Part shown: positions 4,751 to 13,545 of the stretch, one piece after another | Position numbering within the stretch: position 1 is the stretch's first letter | Layout of the letters: every line of letters begins with the position of its first letter | NCBI GenBank assembly: GCA_022360015.1 | Contig: JAKSDQ010000214.1 | Location: 1 to 64,000 of the forward strand | Direction of reading: 5' to 3' | Origin: Cytophagales bacterium | GTDB taxonomy: Bacteria > Bacteroidota > Bacteroidia > Cytophagales > Cyclobacteriaceae | DNA length: 64,000 nt | The notes under the pieces: model-generated | What the model was told of the DNA's origin: nothing | Databases searched by the model: none | Seen by the model: only the letters and a program-made list of their open reading frames with translations | Position numbers and translations under genes: made by a program

Positions 4751-7141
4751 ATGATACAATTTCTATTGAAGCAAAAACTTGTTTTGCTGCTTGTATGTTT
4801 CCCACTTTTACATGGCACTGTTGCCTTTGCGCAGCAGAAGTTTACTTTGAATGGTTATATAAAAGATGCTGCCAATGGGGAAGCCCTGATCGGCGCTACC
4901 GTCTATGTAACCGAAATTGCAGGAGGCACCACCACCAATGTTTATGGTTTTTATTCAATTACGTTACCACCGGGTGACTACTCCCTCGAGTACCGCTTTG
5001 TTGGCTATGAATCCCTGGCAAAAAGTATATCGCTCAATGCCAATATGCGCGAAGACGTAGAGCTAAGGTCTGACAGTAAACAGCTTGAGGAGATTGTAGT
5101 AACCGAGGAAGCGGATGATGCCAACATTTCAAGTGTGGAGATGAGCACAAACAAGCTGGATATCCAGACTATTAAAAAGTTACCGGCTTTTTTAGGTGAA
5201 GTAGATGTGTTGAAAAGCATACAGTTGCTGCCCGGTGTAAGTACAGTGGGAGAGGGGGCCGCCGGTTTTAATGTCAGGGGTGGAAATATTGGCCAGAACC
5301 TGGTGCTCCTGGATGAAGCCCCGGTCTATAATTCCTCGCACCTGCTTGGGTTTTTCTCCGTGTTTAATCCCGATGCAGTAAAAGACACGAAACTGTATAA
5401 GGGCGCTATTCCTGCGCAATTCGGAGGAAGGCTGGCCTCCCTGCTGGATGTCAGGATGAAGGAAGGCAACAGTAAACGCTTTTCAGCTTCAGGAGGTATC
5501 GGCACCGTTTTTAGTCGCCTGGCCCTCGAAGCGCCTATTGTGCAGGATAAATCATCGTTTATCCTGGCGGCCAGGAGGTCTTACATCGATGTACTCGCCA
5601 GGCCCTTTCTGGAAGATGATGCCTCTTTGAACTTTTATGATGTCACCTTCAAAACAAATTATGACCTGAATGAAAACAACAGGCTGTACCTGTCAGGCTA
5701 TCTGGGAAGGGACAATTTTTCCTTTGATGCTGAACAGGGCATCAACTGGGGAAGCCAAACAGCCACACTAAGATGGAACCATTTGTTTAATGACCGGTTG
5801 TTTTCCAACTTTTCTGCCGTTTACAGCAATTATGATTATGAGCTGCGGTTCGGTGACGATGAGCTCGACAAGTTTACCTGGCAATCAAATGTGCAGAATT
5901 ATATTTTGAAATCCGACCTCACCTACTTTATCAACAATTTCAATGAGGTGAATTTTGGCGCCCAGTTTATCTATTACAATTTTAAGCCGGCCCAGGCATT
6001 GGGAGTAAGTAACGGCGATGCGGTTGACATTAGTATCGAGGATAAGTATAACCTGGAGTCAGCGGTTTACATTGGCAATAAGCAGGAAATTAACCCACAG
6101 CTCTCCCTCGAGTATGGCCTGAGATTCTCAACGTTTCATTACTTTGGACCTGGCACCATCTACAATTATGACGAGGCGCCGCCAGGGGAGAGAAGACAAC
6201 CCGTAAGCCCGCAGGTTTTTGACAGCGGCGAAGTGGTGGAGTCTTTTAACAACCTGGAGCCGCGATTTTCTTTTAAATACCAACTCAATACCACCAGTTC
6301 TGTCAAAGGTAGTTACAACCGGATGGTGCAATATATTCACCTGATTTCAAACACGACTGCCAGCAATCCGCTGGACGTTTGGGTGCCATCATCCAATAAC
6401 CTGGAGCCGCAGCTTGGCGACCAGTTTACGCTGGGTTATTTCAGGAATTTCAAAAACAATACCTATGAGGCCTCGGCCGAAGTTTATTACAGAAACACTC
6501 AAAACCAGGTTGAATACATCGATGGGGCGGATTTGCTTTTGAATGAGTTTTTGGAAGGTGATCTGTTAAGTGGCGATGGCAGGGCCTACGGACTGGAACT
6601 GTACCTGAAAAAGAACAAAGGAAAATTTAACGGCTGGATGAGCTACACACTGGGAAGGACAGAACTACAGGTAGAGGGTATCAATGAAGGCGAATGGTAT
6701 CCCACTCGTTTTGACCAAACCCACAACCTGAAGCTCGTTGGTTTTTATGAGCTTACAGAAAGATTGTCTTTTTCCGCCAATTTTACCTACACTACCGGAA
6801 CTCCGGTAACTTTTCCCACCTCGGGTTTTGTTATTCAGGATATGCTGATCCCCCATAACAATGACAACTCCCGGAATAATGTAAGGCTGCCTGATTTTCA
6901 TCGGCTCGACCTGGGGCTGAGGTATGATATGAGACGGGTAAGACGTGGCAAAGAGCGGAAGAATAAAGACTATCTTACCATCTCATTATACAATGTTTAT
7001 GCCCGGCGTAATGCCTTTTCGATTTATTTTTCGCAAAGCAATGAACGGAATAATCCTAATCAGCCTTGGACAGGCAGCGCTACAAGGCTTGCCGTAATTG
7101 GTAGTATTATACCGGCGATATCGTATAATTTTCAGTTCTGA
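4751..7141 (+). CDS. TonB-dependent outer-membrane receptor with carboxypeptidase-like N-terminal domain
   Basis: A 796-residue receptor. A signal peptide ends near AFAQ (about residue 28). Residues 30-115 form a carboxypeptidase-D-regulatory-like domain (GEALIGATVYV). The plug follows (LKSIQLLPGVSTVGEGAAGF, NVRGGNIGQNLVLLDEAPVY), then a beta-barrel ending SYNFQF with a terminal aromatic. ATG 4751 is chosen because it places the signal peptide at the N-terminus; an earlier frame opening at 4700 adds an unlikely 17 residues. The DUF4249 lipoprotein gene 21 bp downstream is a standard partner of this receptor class. The ligand is unknown; an iron complex, peptide or oligosaccharide is possible. 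Confidence 0.9.
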   Translation: MIQFLLKQKLVLLLVCFPLLHGTVAFAQQKFTLNGYIKDAANGEALIGATVYVTEIAGGTTTNVYGFYSITLPPGDYSLEYRFVGYESLAKSISLNANMREDVELRSDSKQLEEIVVTEEADDANISSVEMSTNKLDIQTIKKLPAFLGEVDVLKSIQLLPGVSTVGEGAAGFNVRGGNIGQNLVLLDEAPVYNSSHLLGFFSVFNPDAVKDTKLYKGAIPAQFGGRLASLLDVRMKEGNSKRFSASGGIGTVFSRLALEAPIVQDKSSFILAARRSYIDVLARPFLEDDASLNFYDVTFKTNYDLNENNRLYLSGYLGRDNFSFDAEQGINWGSQTATLRWNHLFNDRLFSNFSAVYSNYDYELRFGDDELDKFTWQSNVQNYILKSDLTYFINNFNEVNFGAQFIYYNFKPAQALGVSNGDAVDISIEDKYNLESAVYIGNKQEINPQLSLEYGLRFSTFHYFGPGTIYNYDEAPPGERRQPVSPQVFDSGEVVESFNNLEPRFSFKYQLNTTSSVKGSYNRMVQYIHLISNTTASNPLDVWVPSSNNLEPQLGDQFTLGYFRNFKNNTYEASAEVYYRNTQNQVEYIDGADLLLNEFLEGDLLSGDGRAYGLELYLKKNKGKFNGWMSYTLGRTELQVEGINEGEWYPTRFDQTHNLKLVGFYELTERLSFSANFTYTTGTPVTFPTSGFVIQDMLIPHNNDNSRNNVRLPDFHRLDLGLRYDMRRVRRGKERKNKDYLTISLYNVYARRNAFSIYFSQSNERNNPNQPWTGSATRLAVIGSIIPAISYNFQF

Positions 7142-7162
7142 TCTTGGGGTAATTAAATTAAA

Positions 7163-8101
7163 ATGACAATGACAATTAAAATGACAATGAAAAGAGGCGT
7201 TGGGACGAAGGTTGGGGTGATATTTTTGATGGTTTTGAGTGGTGTGTGGATGGGTTGTGAGGATGAAATCGATGTGGATTTGAGAGAGGGTGAACCGCTG
7301 CTGGTGGTGGATGCCTGGATCAATGATAAGCCTGAAGATCAGGTAGTTTTACTTTCGGTGACGCAGTCTTACTTTGCGAGGGAAGATGCACCGCAGATTA
7401 CAGGAGCATCGGTAAGTATCAGGGACAATGCTGGCACCATTTACACTTTTACCGAACGTGGTAATGGCGAGTATGTCTGGTCACCTACTGTTGATACGCC
7501 CACATTCGGGCAAATAGGTAATGATTATACCTTAACCGTAGAAACCGGTGGGGATGTCTATCAGGCTGTTTCCAGGATGAATCGTGTGCCTGTCATAGAT
7601 AGTGTTACCTTTACCTTCGAGGAAGAAACAATCTTCCAGCCCGATTCATACATTGCGGAGTTCTGGGCGAGGGACTTCGAAGGACCGGGTGATGCTTACT
7701 GGATCAGAGCCTACAAAAACGGTGAGCTCCTCAATTTACCCGGTGATATCAATATTGCCTTTGATGCCGGTTTTTCTGAGGGTGATTTTGATGGGGTGAC
7801 TTTCCTGCCGCCTATACGGGCGGGTATCAATCCTGATGACGAAAATGAGGAGGGCGATGAGCTGTCACCTTACTGGCCGGGCGATTCGGTATTTGTCGAG
7901 ATCCATTCAATTACTTCTGTTGCTTTTGATTTTCTCAACGAGGTATCCATACAAACTAATCGTCCTGGTGGTTTTGCCGAACTCTTTGCCGATCCATTGG
8001 CCAATGTGCCTGCTAACCTTACTCATACCAACGGAGATAAGGGTGTTGTAGGCTTCTTTAATGTGGCTGCTGTGCAGGGAAACGGAAAGAGGCTGGAATA
8101 A
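7163..8101 (+). CDS. DUF4249 family lipoprotein
   Basis: A 312-residue lipoprotein: hydrophobic stretch then the lipobox GVWMGC, followed by EDEIDVDL and PLLVVDAWINDKPEDQVVLL, the conserved start of DUF4249 proteins. These sit at the outer membrane next to a TonB receptor and probably help capture its ligand. ATG codons at 7163, 7181 and 7187 are in frame; the last gives the most usual signal peptide (MKRGVGTKVG). The spacing of 21 bp to the receptor indicates one transcript. Confidence 0.85.
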   Translation: MTMTIKMTMKRGVGTKVGVIFLMVLSGVWMGCEDEIDVDLREGEPLLVVDAWINDKPEDQVVLLSVTQSYFAREDAPQITGASVSIRDNAGTIYTFTERGNGEYVWSPTVDTPTFGQIGNDYTLTVETGGDVYQAVSRMNRVPVIDSVTFTFEEETIFQPDSYIAEFWARDFEGPGDAYWIRAYKNGELLNLPGDINIAFDAGFSEGDFDGVTFLPPIRAGINPDDENEEGDELSPYWPGDSVFVEIHSITSVAFDFLNEVSIQTNRPGGFAELFADPLANVPANLTHTNGDKGVVGFFNVAAVQGNGKRLE

Positions 8102-8192
8102 TGGTGAAGCGGTAGTAGGGGAATAAGCTGCTCAGGGTGTTGGCCGGGGGCAAAAAATAAAATCTTGAGTGGTGAAACCTTTTATCACAAAT

Positions 8193-8210
8193 CATGTATA
8201 TACATACATG
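8193..8210. promoter_or_regulatory. ATAC/GTAT palindromic motif in the NTF2-like leader
   Basis: CATGTATATACATACATG is nearly symmetrical and runs into GTTTAAAC (8210-8217), 18 bp before the start of the NTF2-like gene. It could be an operator. No regulator can be assigned. Confidence 0.3.
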
Positions 8211-8234
8211 TTTAAACCCCTAAAATAAAGTACC

Positions 8235-8591
8235 ATGACTTACAAAGAAAAAGCACAAGACATCTACAACCAGATCCTGCAAGGGAATTTATTGGGCGCT
8301 TTTGACCAATATTATGACGAAAACGTAGTAATGACCGAACCCATGGGAACCAGGGAAGGCAAAGAAGCCTGCCGTGCCCATGAAGAACAATTTCTAAACT
8401 CTGTACAGGAGTTTCACGGTATGGAAGTGAAAAAACTGGCCTCTGATGAGGATAATGGCATTGTATTTCTGGAAGTCTCCATGGACGCTACCTTCAAAGA
8501 CGGCAACCGTGTCAATATGGAACAGGTGGCTGTCCAGCAGTGGAAAGATGACAAAATTGTGCACGAAAGGTTTTATTACCAGAACGCTTAG
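8235..8591 (+). CDS. SnoaL/NTF2-like small protein
   Basis: A 118-residue cytoplasmic protein with the NTF2-like cone-fold pattern: helix AQDIYNQILQGNLLGAFDQY, then YYDENVVMTEPMG, a helix around GKEACRAHEEQF, and alternating strands ending KIVHERFYYQ. SnoaL-like proteins act as small isomerases, hydrolases or ligand-binding proteins; catalytic residues cannot be fixed from sequence alone. It converges with the Lrp regulator gene 24 bp away. Confidence 0.75.
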   Translation: MTYKEKAQDIYNQILQGNLLGAFDQYYDENVVMTEPMGTREGKEACRAHEEQFLNSVQEFHGMEVKKLASDEDNGIVFLEVSMDATFKDGNRVNMEQVAVQQWKDDKIVHERFYYQNA

Positions 8592-8615
8592 CAAATCCGG
8601 GGCTTCCGGTCCGGG

Positions 8616-9071
8616 CTACTCGATCGGAACCTGTTTTTCAAATGATGTCTCAAAAGATATCACCGTATCGGTGCTGATAACGCCTGAAATCAGGTGAATC
8701 TTATTATAAAGCACCTCTCTCAGTTTATTATTATCCCGGGCGAAAATTCGGATGATCAACGTATATTCACCCGTTATATTCGAGCAACTGATGACTTCCG
8801 GGATTTTCTCCAACTCCCTGATGACAGGTTTGACATTTTTAGGATTATTCAGTTTAATGGTGGTGTAGGCTTCGGTCGAAAAGCCCAGCTTTTTTGCATC
8901 GAGTATAAACGCGGGAAATTTCAGAATCCCCAATTGCCTGAGCCGGTTAACTTTTTTATGTACCAGTGTATTGGAAACCCCGATTTCTTTTGCCAGTTGA
9001 GAATAAGCTATGCGTGCATTGGTAATCAATTTTTTGATAATGGTTTTATCGATGGTGTCAATTTTTTCCAT
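8616..9071 (-). CDS. Lrp/AsnC family transcriptional regulator
   Basis: 151 residues: an N-terminal winged HTH (DKTIIKKLITNARIAYSQLA, then IGVSNTLVHKKVNRLRQLGI) and a C-terminal RAM ligand-binding domain (residues about 70-145, VISCSNITGEYTLIIRIFA, GVISTDTVISFE). Such proteins sense amino acids and control their transport or breakdown. An inverted repeat 24 bp upstream of the start suggests autoregulation. The effector is not predictable. Confidence 0.9.
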   Translation of the reverse strand: MEKIDTIDKTIIKKLITNARIAYSQLAKEIGVSNTLVHKKVNRLRQLGILKFPAFILDAKKLGFSTEAYTTIKLNNPKNVKPVIRELEKIPEVISCSNITGEYTLIIRIFARDNNKLREVLYNKIHLISGVISTDTVISFETSFEKQVPIE

Positions 9072-9094
9072 ATGACCTGAATTAAAACATGCTC

Positions 9095-9142
9095 AATGTC
9101 AAATTTCTTTATTTTTTATTTTTAAAAAGCAAAATTGACATT
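9095..9142. promoter_or_regulatory. Candidate autoregulatory operator of the Lrp gene
   Basis: AATGTCAA (9095-9102) and TTGACATT (9135-9142) form a perfect 8-bp inverted repeat flanking an AT-rich 32-bp centre, just upstream of the Lrp-family start at 9071. Lrp proteins often bind spaced, symmetric sites near their own promoter. Confidence 0.4.
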
Positions 9143-9352
9143 ATTAATGAGGAAATCATAATTTCAGGCTTGTAATTTGATTTAAATAGGGTTAAATTAA
9201 TTTAATTTGTAGTGAGGCCGTACTCGTCGATGGCCTTGACTTTTGGTAACTTTCATGGGATAAGTATCAAAGGTACCCCACTGGCTGATATAGTATTTGA
9301 ATAGGTCAAATAGATATCCCAGATTAATATTTGAACAACAAACCTGTCTATG

Positions 9353-9381
9353 GCACTGTAGGTAACTTCAGTGCTTTTTTA
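9353..9381 (+). terminator. Intrinsic terminator-like hairpin in the leader of the 9482 gene
   Basis: GCACTG (9353-9358) and CAGTGC (9369-9374) enclose a 10-nt loop and are followed by TTTTTTA. It points along the plus strand, but no plus-strand gene lies immediately upstream; the region 9143-9352 has no reading frame of note. It could end a small RNA or act as an attenuator for the gene starting at 9482. Confidence 0.4.
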
Positions 9382-9481
9382 TTATTTTTTTTGTTTTTAT
9401 TATAAAAACTGCCATTTCAATCTTTTTCTTTCAAAAATTTACTATTTTAGGTAGGGAGGTTAAAAGCATTGCAACAAACCC

Positions 9482-12400
9482 ATGTTGAATAAATCCATTT
9501 GGAAATTCCTGACAGCGCTTTCTGTTGTCTCGCTAATAGTTTTTTGCACCACAGCACAGGACATCATTTTAACCGGTAAAGTACTTGACGAAGTTACCAA
9601 TGAACCGGTGCCTTTTTGTAATGTTCTGACTTCAGCAATAGATAAAGGCACTTTTACCAATGAAGAAGGAGAATTTCTGCTGAAAGTTGATTCACTCCCC
9701 GTCAATCTGATCATCTCCAACATAGCCTACAAGCCAAAAACCGTCCAGATCCTGTCACAAGGCAGGCTGATCTTTCACTTAGAACCGGCGTCGACGGTGC
9801 TCCAGGAAATTGTCATTAAAGACAAAAAAATGGACAAGTTCGCCATCGGATTGGTGAAAGGTGCCCTGGACAGGACCATAAGGTCTTCCGTTAAACCTCA
9901 CTTTGGAAAGGCTTTTTACAGACAAAAATCCCAAAATGACAGCGCATACGTAGAACTGATGGAGATCTTCTACGATGTAAAATTCAACAGCAATGGCATT
10001 CTGGACTGGGAGGTACAGGAAGGCCGATACGCCCAGCGGGAGGATCAGTTGCTGAACAGAAACTTTACCCTGCTATCGAGAATATTCCCGGTAATTCAGC
10101 CATTGACTACGGATCTTTATTTGCCTTTACTCAAGGATACCGAGACAATCTTTGATCTATATTTATCAGATATCATTGAAGTGGATGACCACAAAATCGG
10201 TATCGTTACCTTTACACCCAAAGAGGGTATCAGCAGGCCCTGTTTCACCGGTGACTTGTATATCGATATCGATACACACGATGTTTTAAAGGTAGACGGC
10301 AGTTTCCGGGACGATCACTTACCAATCATCCGGCTCACGGATAAAAAGGGTAGCTTTAAAAACCTCAACATAAAATATGAAACGGCATTTAAGCGGGATT
10401 CCCTTGACAACATACTACTGGACTATGTGAAGTTTGATCAGAAATTTGACTATTACATAGATGGGGTTTTCATGTATCCGGTGCATTCACAGTCTTTTTT
10501 GACTTTTTATGAATATTACAAACCGTTACGGAAAAACAAAAAGCTCGGCGGCAGGCTGAAGTATAAAAACAACGACAGGGATATTCTTGACCTGGTAGGC
10601 TATGACTCCAGGTTTTGGCAGGATAATTCTATTGTTAAAAGAACTCCTGTAGAGGAAGCGGTTATTAATTCTTTTGAAAAGGATGAGGCATTTGGCACCA
10701 TTTATCTGAATAGTCTTGAACAAATAGCCCTGAATGAAACAGATATTGGCAATGAGCTTTTTTTGCAGGACATGTTACTAAAAGTAAAAAATTATCAGTA
10801 CAACAGTCCGGTCGAAAAAGTTTATCTTCATTTTGACAAACCATATTATGCCTCCGGCCAAAAAATGTGGTTTGCCGCTTACGCTGTGCATGCAAATGGC
10901 CTGTACCTTTCAGGCATAAACAGGGTGCTGCACGTTGATTTTCTGGGGCCAAGAGGAAAATCTATAGAAACGCAGAAGATCGAACTTTCTCAGGGGCTGG
11001 CCACCGGACAGCTTGTAATCCCTAAAGACCTCCCTTCCGGCACCTATCTGATCCGGGCTTATACCCAATGGATGAGAAATCACCCGAGAGACTTTTATTT
11101 CAACAAAAAAATAAACATTTATAATGCCCGGGAGGAGCTTAGTGCGCAGTCAAAACCGGAAAACAATACTGTACTACCGGATCCTGAAATCGATCTTCAG
11201 TTTTTTCCAGAAGGAGGGCATGCCGTATATGGAATCACTTCCCAGATCGCTTTCAAGGCCATTGGCAAAGATGGCAAGGCAAGGGCCATAGAAGGAACCA
11301 TCATCGACGAAACCGGAAAGGCACTCACTTTTTTCAAAAGTGCTTACAAAGGTATGGGGTTATTTTACCTGAAACCTGAAAAAGGCCACCGTTACCAGGC
11401 CTTACTTAAGGGCTCGGCAATCACCTACGACCTGCCCGTTCCCCTTGACAGTGGATATACCCTGCTGGTCAAAAACAACCATCAAAAAAGCATCAAGGTC
11501 AGGGTCCAGGCCAGCCCCGAACTTCACCGGGCGCCGTTTTACCTGATAGGACAATCCAGAAACAATGTTTATTTCCGCCAGAAATACCATATGGAGAACG
11601 GTATGGTTAACCTGGAGATCCCTAAAAATCAATTGCCCTCCGGTATTTTTACCCTCACCCTGTTTGATATTGATAAAAAACCCAGGGCCGAAAGGGTGGT
11701 TTTTGTTAACACGGAATCAGAGTTTAACGTTGATTTTCAATTGCAAAAGATACCGATGAAAGGGCAGGAGGAGGTACGGATGAGGATATTTACCCAGGAT
11801 GAGGAAGGTAGGCCGGTGAGGGCCAATATCTCGTTGGCAGTGACAGATGCCGGCCAGGTTTTGCGGGATAAAAATCAAAGTCATTTATTGAGCCAGTTAT
11901 TGCTTGAGTCCGATCTGAAAGGTTTTATTGAAAATCCGGGCTATTTTTTTGTCGATCCCAGCAAATCGAAGCGGTATTCCCTGGATCTGGTGATGATGAC
12001 ACACGGCTGGCGGAAATTTCCATGGCTGGAGGTGTTAAAAAAGGGAGCACTTTCCAATTACTGGGCACCTGAAAAAGGTATCAGCATTAAAGGGGCGATC
12101 AGTGACCCTTATACGAAGGAACCGATGGTGGATCATGAAGTGGTACTGCTGAGTATTAATGAAAATTCCAATTTCTCGGCGGTGTCCAGGACCGATAATT
12201 TTGGTATATTTTCTATTGAAGGGTTGTTATTTAATATGTATGACAACCTGATTTTTAAAGTTGTGGATGAAAGGGGCAGGGTAGTGCCGGCCCATGTGGT
12301 TTGGGAACAGGAGAAGAGGCCTTTGAGCAATTTTAACGGTGGCAGGGTTTATGCTGATAAAGAAGTGAAAAGCGTTCTTGGCAACGAATTAATCAGGCAA

Positions 12401-13186
12401 CAAAATGATGATGTCATTAACGCGGAATATCTGCTTGAGGAGGTGACGGTGCAAGGTAGCAGAATGAATGACAATAGTTCGGGGCTGACCAATGCAGTTG
12501 TCATAAGTCCGGAAAAGATCAGCCATGCGTATACAAATATTCTCAGGATGATTGCCGACAATGTTCCGGGCATAAGGGCCATTGGAACCGGCGCTAATAC
12601 CGCGCTTAGCATCGACGGAAGGGGAACGCCCCTTGTGATCGTCAATGGCCTGGAGTTAAACGGTGCTACTTCCGGCAGACCTGCCAATGTAGCCGGTAAC
12701 CAGGCTACTGGGAGGTTAAATGACAATGTTGGCTTATCTGTTGACAATATCAATGGCCCGATAAGTATCGGTGAGTTGGTGGGATGGATGAAACCTGCTG
12801 ATGTTGAAAGTATTGAAGTGCTGAAGCGGTTCAATGCCGCCGCCTATGGATCAAAAGGCAGGAATGGTGTTATTATCATTAACACAAAAGATAACAAAGA
12901 AGGAAAAAGACCCAAATTACGGGATCGCAATGTGGTATACATCCAGGAAAAGGGATTTGAGCCGGTCAAAACATTTTATCAACCTAAATACGTTGTGAAA
13001 GATTCCCCGAAAGGGGCTGTAAAACATTCCGCCCTGATTTACTGGCTACCCTCTATTACCACCGACAAAAACGGGAATGCCGATGTCTCTTTTTACCTGC
13101 CCGCCGAGACATCCATGCAGGTTGTCGTTGAAGGCATTTCCCAAAACGGAAAACCCGGAGTGGCGTTTGAGGTTATCAAAGATTAA
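9482..13186 (+). CDS. Large envelope protein: carboxypeptidase-like domain, macroglobulin-like region, TonB plug
   Basis: 1234 residues with a signal peptide (ends near FCTTAQ). Residues 28-110 are a carboxypeptidase-D-regulatory-like domain (GKVLDEVTNEPVPFCNVL). About 110-440 is a conserved Bacteroidota region. About 445-700 is macroglobulin (MG2)-like (VEKVYLHFDKPYYASGQKMW, LPSGTYLIRAYTQW). About 1010-1150 is a TonB plug (MIADNVPGIRAIG, SIEVLKRFNAAAYGSKGRNG, VIIINT). A final strand-rich segment follows (NGNADVSFYLPAETSMQVVV). There is no beta-barrel, so it is not a receptor in itself. Members may assist assembly or transport at the outer membrane; the exact role is unknown. TATTTTAG at 9443-9450 is a plausible -7 box. 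Confidence 0.8.
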   Translation: MLNKSIWKFLTALSVVSLIVFCTTAQDIILTGKVLDEVTNEPVPFCNVLTSAIDKGTFTNEEGEFLLKVDSLPVNLIISNIAYKPKTVQILSQGRLIFHLEPASTVLQEIVIKDKKMDKFAIGLVKGALDRTIRSSVKPHFGKAFYRQKSQNDSAYVELMEIFYDVKFNSNGILDWEVQEGRYAQREDQLLNRNFTLLSRIFPVIQPLTTDLYLPLLKDTETIFDLYLSDIIEVDDHKIGIVTFTPKEGISRPCFTGDLYIDIDTHDVLKVDGSFRDDHLPIIRLTDKKGSFKNLNIKYETAFKRDSLDNILLDYVKFDQKFDYYIDGVFMYPVHSQSFLTFYEYYKPLRKNKKLGGRLKYKNNDRDILDLVGYDSRFWQDNSIVKRTPVEEAVINSFEKDEAFGTIYLNSLEQIALNETDIGNELFLQDMLLKVKNYQYNSPVEKVYLHFDKPYYASGQKMWFAAYAVHANGLYLSGINRVLHVDFLGPRGKSIETQKIELSQGLATGQLVIPKDLPSGTYLIRAYTQWMRNHPRDFYFNKKINIYNAREELSAQSKPENNTVLPDPEIDLQFFPEGGHAVYGITSQIAFKAIGKDGKARAIEGTIIDETGKALTFFKSAYKGMGLFYLKPEKGHRYQALLKGSAITYDLPVPLDSGYTLLVKNNHQKSIKVRVQASPELHRAPFYLIGQSRNNVYFRQKYHMENGMVNLEIPKNQLPSGIFTLTLFDIDKKPRAERVVFVNTESEFNVDFQLQKIPMKGQEEVRMRIFTQDEEGRPVRANISLAVTDAGQVLRDKNQSHLLSQLLLESDLKGFIENPGYFFVDPSKSKRYSLDLVMMTHGWRKFPWLEVLKKGALSNYWAPEKGISIKGAISDPYTKEPMVDHEVVLLSINENSNFSAVSRTDNFGIFSIEGLLFNMYDNLIFKVVDERGRVVPAHVVWEQEKRPLSNFNGGRVYADKEVKSVLGNELIRQQNDDVINAEYLLEEVTVQGSRMNDNSSGLTNAVVISPEKISHAYTNILRMIADNVPGIRAIGTGANTALSIDGRGTPLVIVNGLELNGATSGRPANVAGNQATGRLNDNVGLSVDNINGPISIGELVGWMKPADVESIEVLKRFNAAAYGSKGRNGVIIINTKDNKEGKRPKLRDRNVVYIQEKGFEPVKTFYQPKYVVKDSPKGAVKHSALIYWLPSITTDKNGNADVSFYLPAETSMQVVVEGISQNGKPGVAFEVIKD

Positions 13187-13235
13187 ACCTTGCCACAAAC
13201 CATTCTTTCACACGTCTTGAATGCGTACGCTATCG

Positions 13236-13300
13236 TAGCACCAAGACACAAAGAGACACAGAGGGGTTCGCCAATAAATAAAAATACAAGCACATTCTTA
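13236..13300 (+). repeat. Half copy of the CACCAAGACACAAAGAGACAC dispersed repeat
   Basis: GCACCAAGACACAAAGAGAC followed by ACAGAGG and an AAATACAAGCACATTCTTA tail matches the right half of the element at 54751-54895 (and 38385-38524). The left arm is missing, so this copy cannot form the long hairpin. Confidence 0.65.
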
Positions 13301-13320
13301 TCCCCGCAGTGCGAGCGGAC

Positions 13321-13432
13321 GTGGGCGTTGCACATCGTATAACAAAAGAAACGAAAGAAGCTGGCGCTTGTTTAGCGGAGTGGAGTGCGCCGGCTTTCAT
13401 TATTTTTGAAAAAAACGTTGTGCAACCCCCAC
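13321..13432. repeat. Nested inverted repeats forming one long stem-loop
   Basis: Outer arms GTGGGCGTTGCAC (13321-13333) and GTGCAACCCCCAC (13420-13432) pair with one mismatch. Inner arms AAGCTGGCGC (13358-13367) and GCGCCGGCTT (13387-13396) pair with one wobble. The element abuts the half repeat to its left. No gene overlaps it. Confidence 0.6.
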
Positions 13433-13545
13433 TTAAGATGGGTTTACTTTTTAATTATTAATTGACAGGAGGGTAAATAAATGATCAGGTGTATCATTAA
13501 TTGAAGACCAAAACCAATCGAACAAACATTTAAATCATTTAAGAC

